Assembly (NCBI GenBank): GCA_963678705.1
Contig: OY783208.1
Coordinates: 14,753,782-14,817,781 of the forward strand
Length of the DNA: 64,000 bases
Reading direction: 5' to 3'
From: Panorpa germanica
Lineage: Eukaryota; Arthropoda; Insecta; Mecoptera; Panorpidae
Part shown: in pieces, positions 43,652 to 55,881 of the stretch
Layout of the letters: every line of letters starts with the position of its first letter
Position numbering within the stretch: position 1 is the stretch's first letter
Made by a program: the position numbers and the translations under genes
Notes under the pieces: model-generated
The model's database searches: none
Told to the model about the DNA's origin: nothing
What the model saw: only the letters and a program-made list of their open reading frames with translations

Positions 43652-44155
43652 TTAGAAATCAAACCTAAAGGTATCCAAATATAAAATTTCTTTTTCTTCT
43701 TCTTCTAATGAAGATAATGATTTAGAATAATTTTGTTTTTTTTCACTTTCAAAATAATCATATTTATCAGGTTCCAGTTCTATATGTAACTGATACTTTT
43801 CAATTGCATTTAATTTCTCTAATTTGGAATAAGAAATTTCATTAAACTGATGTAGCATATATAAATATTTAACTAAATTAAAATTTATAACTTTATTACC
43901 AAAATCAAATAAACGTATTTTTTGATATATATATGCGTTATATAAATCATCAAAATAGCCCGTTCTTAATGCTCTTAGAATATTTTTAAAATTGTCATGT
44001 TTTAAATCTGGTTTTATATTATATTTAAATTCAAATTCTTTCCTTAATTTTAATTCTAATTTTGCTACCTCACTTATTTTATAACCTAATTTTTTAAATT
44101 CATAAAATTTCCTTATAAGGTGGTAGTTGTTACAATCAATCGCACGCTCTTTCAT
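43652..44155 (-). CDS. Polinton unassigned protein, 167 aa
   Basis: The frame begins MKERAIDCNNYHLIRKFYEF and is rich in Lys, Leu and Glu, largely helical by composition, ending with a Ser/Glu-rich stretch. No family is recognised. It is the first gene of the right minus-strand block. Confidence 0.45.
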   Translation of the reverse strand: MKERAIDCNNYHLIRKFYEFKKLGYKISEVAKLELKLRKEFEFKYNIKPDLKHDNFKNILRALRTGYFDDLYNAYIYQKIRLFDFGNKVINFNLVKYLYMLHQFNEISYSKLEKLNAIEKYQLHIELEPDKYDYFESEKKQNYSKSLSSLEEEEKEILYLDTFRFDF

Positions 44156-45286
44156 ATGAAGATTGCATAACTATAAATAAATATTATGTAAATAAATAAG
44201 GATTTGAAATACTAAAGCAAAAGAAGTAGAACTTACTTGTACTCCAGGATGAACTATGTTTGGACACGTATAATCCAATGTATCATCGGAATACAGGTAT
44301 GCACAGCAATATTCTGTTGACATTTAAAACTGTTATTATTATTATAACTAAATTAAAATTATCTAAAAAGTATTAAAAATTAACTTACCTAACTGTTTGC
44401 TCATAAGTATGAAAGTCTAAAAGGGTTCAAACGGTTAAAACTCAAGATTAGGTTGAAACTGCTATAGACACCTGTAAATATTTGAAAACTACTATTACTA
44501 TTAAGTTTATTGTAAACATACAAAATCTTATACAAAATTTACTTACCACATAATTATCCACTTCCAAACTGAAATTATTGATAAATTTTTTTTTAATAGC
44601 ACTAAATAGCCACTAAATTATTTAAAAACACAAGTTATTTAAAACGAACTAATATTCATTAACTAACTCAGAACAAGACTTTGCAAGACGCTTTAATACA
44701 CAAACTGCACAAAATCCTTTTGGTTTAATGTGACACAATCATATCCTAAGACTTATATATACATATATATATAAAAATTATAATATAAAAATTTAACAGG
44801 GTCGCACTTTACTTATTTAATACTATAATATATTTACCATCAGACTATCAATTCTTAATTCTATCATCCCCGCGCATTCAAAATAAATAAAATTCTCGGG
44901 GCCCCGACCCTTCGAGCAGTTTTATTTTAAAAAGTTTGTTTCAACTTAAGTTAGAGCTTTTGGTTTAGCTAATTGTGATTCTACTATTATCCACAACCTA
45001 TATAGCCTCATACATATGGATCAAACCGCTGCCTAATAAATTTGTATAATAAAATATCCTCCTACTATTTTAACAGTTACTGTGGTGTTATAACCTCATA
45101 TATGTAAAACAACACCATTGTCTGACTTATAAGACTTTATGATTATTACAACACATAAAAAAAAAAATAACTCTATGCTTTGAGAATCATCAATGATATA
45201 ATGTACGTATATTATAACTTTTAGTATACTTAAATAAATAATCTAATACAACAATACCCAATCCGGCCCCTACATTTAACTAAAAT
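44156..45286. other. Polinton right noncoding region with splice-donor-like leaders
   Basis: On the minus strand a short frame starting MSTEYCCAYLYSDD (about 44324) ends at a GTAAGT. Two more GTAAGT sites precede it near 44393 and 44548. This looks like a spliced leader region of the minus-strand genes. No other gene is visible. Confidence 0.3.
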
Positions 45287-46013
45287 ATGAAATGTATACT
45301 TCAAATGCATAACAAAAAAAATTGCATAAGAATAATTTATATCCAAAGTTCTCACACAGTTTAACACATGTGCTGCTTGCAAATAACCTATATGTGAAGA
45401 ACATGTGTTTTATCAGGAATACATACACCTATGTACATCGACTTGAAAACTTTTGTCAACGTTTGGAAAATATTGTTTTTTCTGGTGAATTCGTGGTCTT
45501 ACGAGTGCATATAAGATAAACAAGGAATGCGCTTGTTTTAAAATAAAATTTAGCTTTATTATACGAGTACAAGAAAGTCCTATTTCTTTTCATAGAATGA
45601 AATGTATACTTCAAATGCATAACAAAAAAAAATTGCATAAGAATAATTTATATCCAAAGTTCTCACACAGTTTAACACATGTGCTGCTTGCAAATAACCT
45701 ATATGTGAAGAACATTTGTTTTATCAGGAATACATACACCTATGTACATCGACTTGAAAACTTTTGTCAACGTTTGGAAAATATTGTTTTTTTTCTGGTG
45801 AATTCGTGGTCTTACGAGTGCATATATGATAAACAAGGAATGCGCTTGTTTTAAAATAAAATTTAGCTTTATTATACGAGTACAAGAAAGTCCTATTTCT
45901 TTTCATAGAATGAAATGTATACTTCAAATGCATAAGAATAATTTATATCCAAAGTTCTCACACAGTTTAACACATGTGCTGCTTGCAAATAACCTATATG
46001 TGAAGAACATGTG
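45287..46013. repeat. Subterminal direct repeats of about 310 bp in the Polinton
   Basis: The sequence ATGAAATGTATACTTCAAAT begins at 45287, 45597 and 45910. The first two copies are full length; the third is cut off about 100 bp in, next to the right terminal repeat. Frames of 60-88 codons on both strands are repeat-born and not genes. Confidence 0.92.
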
Positions 46014-46017
46014 TATG

Positions 46018-46192
46018 TCTAAACCAATCACAACACAGCTTATCCACTTACCCCTCACTCCTCACCCCACTATTACCCCCAACATTGTCTAGCCACGCCC
46101 CCTTGTTCATACCGTGACCTATATGCATCCCCACCCCAATAATTTCCAACTCAACTTCAAATTTAAGCTAGAACCCGCTTTGTACAACTACT
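46018..46192 (-). repeat. Polinton terminal inverted repeat, right
   Basis: Reverse complement of 28737-28911 with 4 mismatches. Confidence 0.95.
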
Positions 46193-46198
46193 AAATAT
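46193..46198. repeat. Polinton target duplication, right (AAATAT)
   Basis: Second copy of the six target bases. Confidence 0.93.
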
Positions 46199-46807
46199 AT
46201 TATTTGTATATTTAATATTTACCTGTTTCAAACTGACCCTGAGTTTTTTCAATATTAATAATTTCTATTGATTTAATCCCAGTTTCCACACTTTCTTTTT
46301 CCTCAATCTCAACACTTAAAACTTCATTATTACTGATGCTTTCTGAAATTGGCCGAGAAGTAAAAGGCAAAATAGAATTTTCGATGGTGGGTGCTTCATG
46401 AAAATCTAAAAAATTATCATATTGTTAATACTCTTTCACGTTCTATAAATAAAGTGTGTCGTTGCGATTATTACTCACTTGGCAAAAACAGTGTTGGCAA
46501 GCTTCTTTGTTTAAGTGAAGTCCTGTTATTATTTTCAGGAAATCTGCAATGGTCACTAAGATGAATGGTACATAATCGTCTAAGTGCATATACCATTTTC
46601 TTATCCATTTAAAAAAGACTTTGAATGTTCAGGCGTTTTAACCATGCTTCATATACCTGTAAATACATACAATCAAATAAATTGTAGTGCACAATATTAG
46701 ACAAAATTATTAATAAAAGTTACTTACATCATCATCAATTGGAAATCTGTGAAAAGCATATGCTTTATTAGACGACTTGCAATTTGGTACACAGCACTTT
46801 AAAACCA
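46199..46807 (-). pseudogene. THAP transposase remnant, 5' exons, copy 3
   Basis: This part holds the THAP exon (ATG at 46807), the second THAP exon with Trp, the shared in-frame stop, CTIH and LPTLFLP, and exon 3 (PTIENSILPFTSRPISES to QGQFETG). The gene's last exon is at 28320-28730, on the other side of the Polinton. The insertion point is in the intron after exon 3, so it did not itself hit coding sequence. Confidence 0.6.
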
Positions 46808-47434
46808 TTTTAAATAATATTAATAACAATTATTATTAATATGATAAAAAAAGTCTGTAAGAATAATATATTAAATGAAATGCTTGCTGACAACAAACAA
46901 CAAAATTGAAACACTGATTTTTCTTTTCTATGAAACTGATATAAGAGTACATGCACTTTTTCAATTCAAACAACTTGTAAACAATATAAACTAGTACAGT
47001 CAAGTACAGTCAAACAAAAAAACAGTCAAAAACTCTTCTTATTATTATTTCGGATATTTCAGCAGATTTCAGAGCATACCAGTGGCGCCAATGTGACTGA
47101 ATTTGGCGTTAGTCAGTAAACCAACTGCTTTATACTAAGGTATCAGCCCATGAACCTACCTATTATAATGTCCGTAGTTGTCAAAATGTTCCACCGTTTA
47201 TATGAATAACCTATAAGAACGCGTGTTTATATATATAGTACGACAGAACGATAAGACGATAGAACGATAGAACGATATTTATCCGGTACCAATATAATAA
47301 TATAAATATATAAATAAACTATATAAAAAAATATATAAATGTAACAGGCAACTCAGAAAAGAGTTTTTTCGGTTTTAAATTGAAACAACATTCCACGCAC
47401 CACCACTGACTAATACATTTCTATTTTATTATAG

Positions 47435-48409
47435 ATGGATCATCTTGAGCCAGTTAATGTACCCGTGGAAGAACGTAGAGTTTTGCGAGTGAATAGAATT
47501 AAGAGTTTCTTAGATGAGAACGTACCATCCTATAAATATTGTGCGACAGATGAACGTCCACAGGAAAATAAAGAAAAATGTTCAATCTGCATGGAGGAAC
47601 TTGAAACTGGTGCAGAAGTCAGGTAACTGTGTGCTCAACAAGCAAACGTATGCATAAATATAAAGGCTCAAATACATGAGTCAGTTGTTGTCAGGAGTGC
47701 ATGATATCACGTAGATAAATTTAAAATCACTGTCGTACTGTCACAACTATCAATTAAGAGAAATGGTGTTGAATGTTGGCGTGAATATGATAACGATAGA
47801 TTATTTCATTTAACAGTTTTATAGACATTAAAGACAACCTTTCAGAACCTACACAATTCCTACACAACAAACATTCACAACCCAAATACATAAAATGAGA
47901 TATGACCGAATCTACTATTACCAATGATCATTTTTAACTAATTTTCGAATTGTTGTTACAGGCGACTAAGCTGCAGTCACGTCTTTTATAAAGGATGTAT
48001 CGACAAGTGGTTAAAAAATAAAATTAGGTGCCCTAATTGCCGACAGATTGTTTTGGTAAATGAAATAGAAGAAAAAAGCAATGAGGAAGAAGATGCAGGG
48101 AGTTTGATGAATTTAAATCTACATATGGAGAATATTAATCGAATGGAGGAGAATATGAGTCGCAGTTTTTCGGATATACTTCAAAGGTTTAAGAATATAA
48201 ATAACTTTTCTTCTTTTACGCCTGCCAGAAATGATCCCAATTCTTCGGATCATTCCGTGCCATTAGATTCAAATATCTTTGGTGACTTTCAGGGGACTAC
48301 AAATCAATTAAGGGATAGAGTTTATGGTCCTTGTAATGAGTATGGTACGGATGCTCCCAATTTATCAAATGATTCCGTCCCATTCGATATTAATACCTTT
48401 CCTTTTTAA
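47435..48409 (+). CDS. RING-H2-like zinc finger protein, copy 3
   Basis: Exons are 47435-47622 and 47962-48409. The acceptor reads TTACAG where the other copies have TTTCAG, still a valid site. Differences from copy 1 include Ile to Val before PSYKY, Arg to Gln after DERP, Lys to Glu in EELETGAEV and Arg to Lys in QRFKN. The fifth zinc ligand is again Tyr. Confidence 0.8.
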
Positions 48410-49138
48410 TAAATGTTCCGGATGATCCTGATGATCCAAAGTACATGGATTATTTGTAAGAATGTAATTCATACAATAAAAAGTTATTCTAATAAATACG
48501 ATGTTTTGAAATAGATTATTTTTTATTTTTGTGTTAATTAAGATGGCTCTTTAGGAGCTGGGTTTACATAGAAATTATTCTTTTCTAACGCTTAAGATGA
48601 TACTCACAGAACAGATATCTAAGTGGCGGCTATTGACTGTTTACTGAGGCGCTTATTCTGCAAAGTGTAATGAGACGTTTGAATAATTTTATCAATGTGG
48701 TAAAAATACTCTTTTAAAAACAACCACAACGGTATTTTCGTTTAATACTTAACGATCTTATACATTTCTAGCGATCTTAAAACATATTGGCGGATTGATG
48801 AAGTTAATAATTATAATCATCTATTTAACCGCCTGTCGAAAAACTACGATCTGATTCCACTTTTGTATGTGTGACAATTTTACGGGGTACAATTATTGAC
48901 TAATAAATTTACCATTTTCAACGAAATTAATCTATCACTTGATTAGCTTTGTTTGTTTGTGCCTTTACAATCTACATATATTAATTTACATTTATTTCAA
49001 TTGCACAGCAAATCAAAGTTAGATAATTACTTAACCCTGTTACGGCAGACATAATATTGAAACTTTGTTGGTTATAAAAACAGTAAATAATATTTGACAT
49101 TTTGATATATAAATACATATCTGAAGAAATTTATATTA

Positions 49139-50055
49139 TTGAATATTATTAGGAAAGGCTGGGCGAATAGTTTGAATAAGATTGATTTGTACGTTGTTGT
49201 CCAAAATATACTCTATGCACCAAAAAAAATATATTTATCGGTACCTAGAAAAAAGAGTGATTTGAAAGATGAGTGGTTTAAATTTGCAAATAAGAATATG
49301 CCAGAATCTACTACCTCATATTATTGTAGCGAACATCATTTTAATGTAAGTAAATATTTAAGCATATACGTCAATTTATAATATTTCATACATAATATAT
49401 TTAATATTCTGTGCAAATGTGTTTATTTTGATCCACATTTATTTACTTTAGTTGGAAGAAGATGCAGAGAATTATGTAAAGCACAAGTTGACAGGATGCC
49501 AAATTGTATTGAAAAAAAATGTTATACCATATGTTTCAGTCAGTCTATCTGATTATGAGCAGGAAGTGAAAAGACGACGTTTGGTAAAAGATGCTTTTGA
49601 AGAATACGATTAAAATATATCCTCGTCTTTTGAATCAGGTAATGTAGAAGCAAGGAGTCATATTCTTCATTTAATGATAGTACATTTTTCTTGCGTTATA
49701 CTCTCAATTTTCAAAAACAAAACTGAATAACGTGTTAAAATTTTCCTTCAACAGTTACAGGTGCGATAAAAATCTCAAATTACCTTCTATTTATAAAGTA
49801 ATGTTCTTTAACTGAAACATAATTTGATTTTTTTTTGTAATCAACTTTTGTTAATATATTACAGAAACATTTAATTTGGAATGTTTGACTACAAGTTCGT
49901 CACATAATAAAGCGTCGCCACCGTTTATTTTGTTTTACAAATATACAAAAAGACATACTGAATAAAAAGAGAACAAGTGTTAAGCTTCATACAAAACCTG
50001 TACTTAAACATAGAGGGATGCAAGTTAGGCCTTCTGTTGTTGATGAATGTGTTTG
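49139..50055 (+). pseudogene. THAP-domain gene remnant (+), copy 3
   Basis: Blocks are at 49139-49345 and 49452-49613 (ending with the shared TAA), with the third block to about 50055. In the third block one extra base in the T-run after CCACCG shifts the frame to an early stop; copy 4 shares this change. The first cysteine pair of the THAP domain is missing as in copy 1. Confidence 0.55.
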
Positions 50056-50293
50056 AACAACACATATGATTCAAATTCATAACATAGCGACGTCTCTTGC
50101 TTAATTGTTTGTTCCTATAATCAAATTTATTTCATATATGTTGTGTATATTGAAATATATAGAATTATTTCACTAGTTGGTAAATGTAAATTTAACTCTT
50201 TTGAAATAATTCTGGAAAAAAATTGGTTTTATTAGATCTTCTACATATTGCTTCTCCTGTACTACAACTACTGCAGTTAATTCTTCTGAACGC

Positions 50294-51297
50294 TCAAAAT
50301 CTGGAGAAGCAACACAAAATATACATACCCCTACCTTTGTTTGACAGATACAAATGTATCTGTGCCTTGCATTTTGGACATGGTTTGCATTTTTTGGATA
50401 AATACATTTTTATTGTCTTTTCTTTAGAAGGGCTCTTTACTTCCACAACAAATTCTTCGCTTATAGCATCTGGAGAATTGTATATTAAATTTTTTGGAAA
50501 CTATGTCCAACACCCGCTTCTCCAAATTACTGCCCCTCATCTCAATTCATAGAGCCAATAATTTGGTTCAGGAAAGCACCATCTGGAGGTGGAGGACCAT
50601 TTTACATTGTGCAGCTTCATAGATTTTCGAAGCCATGATGCGTCCATACCGCAATCTACCCATAATGAGCATTTATTCTGCTCGTTCGTATTTTCCGAAA
50701 GTATGCATGTCGGAACAAGCATATTTCTTGTTTCGTAGTTTGGGAAATTACCCACATCTATATTATTACTTTTTCAAATGCTGTTAAAAATTGGTGTAGT
50801 GACAATTTAAAAGAGTCACTACGATTATCAGCAGTGTAGAAGAATGTGGTATTTAGTTTACCTTCATCTCTAACATAACAAGTCCTTAATTCTCTTGAAA
50901 AGGTAATTAACCATGTGCTGTTAAATACTTCGTCTTCTACGCCTCTGCTTACTTTCTACGAAATCATAAAGCTTGGCACCCATACAAGACAGGCGCGGTG
51001 CTCGCCAGTAACAGACAATGTCTGTAGTGGATGGTTCTTCACTCTTCCAATGTATCCAACAAAGAAATGCGAGAGCATGCTTATATCCACCCTAAATAAA
51101 ATGTAAAATAAATAATTAGATAAACGTAAGAAAGAATAAGTTAACACCAAACTTATTAAACATAAATAAATAACCTTTGGTAATGCAGCAGTAAAACTGA
51201 GGCACAGTATATTTTTTACAATTTCTGCCTCCTCATCAGTAGAAACTTCTACTAAGTAATTTCTTCTGCTTATGCGATGCTCAGGGCATATTTAAGC
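50294..51297 (-). pseudogene. SWIM-YqaJ remnant, copy 3
   Basis: Same gene as in copy 1. The first exon begins GCT TAA (stop shared with copy 2). In the YqaJ part six bases are missing in frame, so QIHL is followed directly by YLSNKG; copy 4 has the same deletion. Confidence 0.6.
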
Positions 51298-51944
51298 CTA
51301 AACCATACAATTTAGAAAGTAAATACAGTTCAAGATTTAATACTTTTCGTTTAGTATGTGAATCAAAACCTACTTGAGAATATATAATTCTTTTTTTTGT
51401 TTTTTAACTCAATGTGTAGATAAATGTGCTTAGAATAGACTTTTAAGCACGCTTAAGTACTTGACCTTAAACAGTTGCGTGATATAAATATTGTCATAGT
51501 TATAATAATAGGTTTTGTAATCTTCTTTCTTCCAGTGTTTAAATTTTCTTTGATACCTGAATTTAATATTCTAATTCTGAAAGACATAGTACACTTAAAA
51601 AGCAATTTATTTTTATCATTACTTAAGGCTCCGTCACAAAATCTGTTTGAAAACAATATTTTGATAAATGTTTATTTTAGTACTAAGAGTTTAAATTTAG
51701 CAATTTCTTTTTGTAATAATTAAAGAAACGATGAAAGGACAATATAGCACATGAGATGCTGGTCCAGAGTGTAGGTAGAAATGAATGAAGCAAGAGAGAG
51801 GTACATTGACAAGGAATAAGAGAATTTAATAATGCCTTAACTGTTGAAATAAAATATAATATGTTCGTTGACTGTAAGGGCGCAGAAATAATTTGAAAAA
51901 AAAATCATTAATGAAGTAAAGACATCCGTATCCAACGAATCGGA

Positions 51945-52264
51945 CTAATAAGCTAAATTCACATCCATATCTTCCTCAGATAGATTAAGTTGTTTTGAAT
52001 TCGATGAATAAAAGTAATCCGACATATGAGCAAAATTCATTGAAATGGAGTCATCCATATCTTCATCTAATAAATCAAGAAGCTTCGACTCCTCCTCCAG
52101 ATCCATGTCCACCATGCGCTCCACAAGCTCTAACTGCATTTCGTCATCTTTATTCACAAAGTAAATCTGGTGACAAGAAGGACAACCTTTAGTTTTAAAG
52201 CACCCTTCGATGCATTTTTTTTGGAACACATAAGCAGAGATAAGTCGCTTGAAAAAGCAATTTA
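51945..52264 (-). pseudogene. Inverted RING paralog, 5'-truncated, copy 3
   Basis: Differs from the other copies at several residues (VFQKKC, CHQIYFVNKDDE, NSKQLNLS) but remains open in its single exon. Confidence 0.6.
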
Positions 52265-52476
52265 AAAGTTAGTTACAAATGCTTATTGGTAACAGCAAGT
52301 GCAGTCATGTGTGGTGAATTATGTCTTAATGTCTATAAAACTGTAAAATGAAATAATCTGTTTATAACATATACTTCTGCATCCCGCGGTTTTTTTCTAG
52401 GCTGCTATAATTATCTTACTATTATAATGTTCGTAATGTTCCAATTTAACATGGAAAACTCATAAGAACTCATAGA

Positions 52477-52533
<57 letters not shown>

Positions 52534-54244
52534 CCGGTAACAAAATCTATATGGTATCTTCTAAACGGCGTCTACAAAGTTTTCTTAATTTTGATATTAT
52601 GTAAAGGACGAAGTTCTAAGACTTTCTACGTCCCTGAATTTCCCTGGAAAAAATTATTGTGGAAAAACTGGAAAATTCGAAAAAATACTTTTGCAAATAT
52701 CTGACGAACTAGAAAGGATAGAAATTTTGTATGTGTATTGAGATCATAATTGTGCACATTTGCCAATAGTTGGACATTTGAAATTTAAATTTATTTATAG
52801 TTCAGTTTTTCACATAATATTACATTATAGTACATTTTTTCATATAAAATGTCTACTTTATCGGCTAGAGATGGCGAAATTACTCTATCTGTCGGAATAC
52901 AAATGAAGATAAAGTTAATGCGAACTATAATTGAAGTGAAATAGTGAGAGAAACGTCACTAAATAGGGCACTTCACCAAATTGTTTACTGGGTATCATGT
53001 GTTAAACGATTATTACAAATAAAAAATAAAATAACTCTAAGAAAGTAGACGGAAATGATACTTTATTTTGTTTAAGGAGGATCTAAAATTGTAAAACTAT
53101 TTTACAAGTTTTGCAAGCACAAACATACGCAGGCTAAATATATAATTATTCATTAATAATAATAATTCTCTATTTATTAATAATATTCGACTCCCATATT
53201 TTTTTCAGTGCGGCTCTGGTCAAGGGTAGGTACATCAGCAAATAAATAATTATGAAAATGGGCAAGTTGGTATCAAAATGACTAATATATTTAATATGAA
53301 ATGTCACACATTGGCTAGGGCGTGAACCACCCCCTGAAATTTAACAAATAGAAAAAAAAAAAACAAATAATTAATAAACTTAAGAAGTAGTGGGAGAAAT
53401 TCCATAAAATGTGTAGAGTTTATCATAACCTGTTAATAGTCACTAATTAAAAGTGAAGACAAGTATTTAAAAAAACATTTTAAAGAAGTAATAATTCAGT
53501 TGGAAGATATTGTATCTGCTTCTACGGCTTCATTTTTAAATTCGTTTTTTTTGTTTAATTATATATAATTTGTGTCTGTTGTAATTTTAAGTATACATAT
53601 TTTTATATAATTTTAATTTATTAGGCTTTGGCTTATTCAGCCTTCTAGCCATTCTAAAATACAAATAAATATTACATTATGTAATATATGTTAATTTCTA
53701 TAAAACTGTACTATACATTGATCAAATTCACCAGAACCTTAAATGTCCAATTGTTTTTTAATAACTTCTTATAATTAATTAAACTGTTGTTCTATCCCCC
53801 TTTGCAAAGAGACATCTGTTTAGTGTGTATGCGTTGAATTAAATAAAATAATTCGTAATTTCATTTCAAATTTTAATTCTATTTTCAAATTGAAATATTT
53901 AACTAGTTCAAAATTAAAATAACCTACTCATAGAAAAGAAAGTATATATAGAATGGAAACTCAGCTATATTTTGGGAACTTTTTTTAACGATAAACTGCT
54001 GCTGCTGCGCTACTATTTTACCCGGGTTTACAACCACTTTTTTTAAATAAATATTGGTCCTCATAAACATATATTATAAAGATATAAATTACACAATTTT
54101 TAGTACAACACATTTATTTCATTACAATATTTATTACATTTACAATAAAATTTTATTTTAATTGTTTCATACATTTTATTTTAGATGTTTTTTTTTTTTA
54201 ATTTTTCATAATATTTATAAGCTGCATTACTTATTTCATCTTAT
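52265..54244. other. Long noncoding part of the unit, copy 3
   Basis: Contains a TA run (52481-52531), the conserved noncoding block after it and the LINE-like tail near 53622-53655. No gene is supported. Confidence 0.5.
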
Positions 54245-55256
54245 GAGTTTTTTTTTACCTCTTAGGGCTTTATGTACATTTTTAACCCACGTTTGTAGGT
54301 AATGTTTGCTGAATAATTTTACAAACTCTACTTGTAGATCATGTTGCTTGCATGTAAAAACATTATTATTAACAAGCGCTTTCATCATTTCATCGCATAG
54401 TTTTTGCAATATGTTTGCCTTATTTGATAATGATGGTAAGTAGTAATGTGCTACTTGGCAAATATCCCGCTATGTAAGCATTAATTTCCTCAGTAATTTT
54501 ATTTGGCGGAGCGAATGTAAGGATAGTTGGATGCAGTTCCAATTTAGATCTCAGTAAACGACGTTTTTCTTTAATACTTTTACCTGGAAATAAATTTTAT
54601 AACTATTATCAGTAGCAATGTATCAAGAATAATTTAAAATATAGTTAAATATATTATTTGTATATTTAATATTTAGCTGTTTCAAACTGACCCTGAGTTT
54701 TTTCAATATTAATAATTTCTTTTGATTTAATCCCAGTTTCCACACTCTCTTTTTCCTCAATCTCAACACTTAAAACTTCATTATTACTGATGCTTTCTGA
54801 AATTGGCCGAGAAGTAAAAGGCAAAATAGAATTTTCGATGGTGGGTGCTTCATGAAAATCTAAAAAATTATTATATTGTTAATACTCTTTCACGTTCTAT
54901 AAATAAAGTGTGCTGTTGCGATTATTACTCACTTGGCAAAAACAGTGTTGGCAAGCTTCTTTGTTTAAGTGAAGCCCTGTTATTATTTTCAGGAAATCTG
55001 CAATGGTCACTAAGATGAATGGTACATAATCGTCTAAGTGCATATACTATTTTCTTATCCATTTAAAAAAGACTTTGAATGTTCAGGCGTTTTAACCATG
55101 CTTCATATACCTGTAAATACATACAATCAAATAAATTGTAGTGCACAATATTAGACAAAATTATTAATAAAAGTTACTTACATCATCATCAATTGGAAAT
55201 CTGTGAAAAGCGTTATTAGACGACTTGCAGTTTAATACACAGCACTTTAAAACCAT
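54245..55256 (-). pseudogene. THAP/P-element-like transposase remnant at the copy 3/4 junction
   Basis: The exons are as at 7930-8940. In this copy the THAP exon has a 6-bp in-frame deletion and a Pro to Leu change (CCVLNC), the donor after QGQFET has CT instead of GT, and the last exon lacks 8-9 bases after INAYIAGYL. It therefore carries more lesions than the other copies. Confidence 0.6.
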
Positions 55257-55881
55257 TTTAAAAAATAATATTAACAATTATTATTATTATAATAAAAAAA
55301 GTCTGTAAGAATAATATATTAAATGAAATGCTTGCTGACAACAAACAACAAAATTGAAACACTGATTTTTCTTTTCTATGAAACTGATATAAGAGTACAT
55401 GCACTTTTTCAATTCAAACAACTTGTAAACAATATAAACTAGTACAGTCAAGTACAGTCAAACAAAAAAACAGTCAAAAACTCTTCTTATTATTATTTCG
55501 GATATTTCAGCAGATTTCAGAGCATACCAGTGGCGCCAATGTGACTGAATTTGGCGTTAGTCAGTAAACCGACTGCTTTATACTAAGGTATCAGCCCATG
55601 AACCTAGTAGATGACATGATGTAGTTCTCAAAATGTTCCACCGTTTATATGAATAACCTATAAGAACGCGTGTTTATATATATAATACAACAGAACGATA
55701 AGACGATAGAACGATAGAACGATATTTATCCGGTACCAATATAATAATATAAATATATAAATAAACTATATAAAAAAATATATAAATGTAATAGGCAACT
55801 CAGAAAAGAGTTTTTTTGGTTTTAAATTGAAACAACATTCCACGCACCACCACTGACTAATACATTTCTATTTTATTATAG

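Larger units (their letters stand above)
28737..46192. mobile_element. Polinton (Maverick), almost whole, 17,456 bp
   Basis: The element has 175-bp terminal inverted repeats beginning AGTAGTTGTACAAAG, which differ at 4 positions, and a perfect 6-bp target duplication. It carries the Polinton set: protein-primed type DNA polymerase B, retroviral-type integrase, FtsK/HerA-type packaging ATPase, adenain-like protease, minor and major capsid regions, a PLA2-like protein, and several unassigned small proteins. It is broken in about three places by my reading but otherwise looks whole. It is young: the termini have barely diverged and the neighbouring unit copies are empty at the site. It inserted into an intron of a dead THAP transposase. 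Confidence 0.95.
8454..46321. repeat. Tandem unit copy 2, expanded by five insertions
   Basis: Once the ISL2EU, three LINE insertions and the Polinton with their target duplications are subtracted, about 8.4 kb of unit sequence remains, in the same order as the other copies. Each insertion is flanked by a short direct duplication of unit sequence that is single in the other copies. The insertions are therefore later than the tandem amplification. Confidence 0.93.
46322..54775. repeat. Tandem unit copy 3
   Basis: This is a complete unit of 8454 bp without large insertions. It shares in-frame and out-of-frame changes with copy 4 over its middle part (about 48.4-51.7 kb), where the two copies are almost identical. 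They differ more in the RING gene and in the right part, so this copy looks like a mosaic. Confidence 0.95.

Noticed and set aside
37186-45286. Possible CRISPR-like arrays among short repeats
   Set aside because: Repeats are few, of unequal length, directly adjacent or with related spacers, and the genome is eukaryotic.
45322-46092. Frames of 60-88 codons near the right end of the Polinton
   Set aside because: They are copies of the same 310-bp repeat read on both strands and have no coding character.
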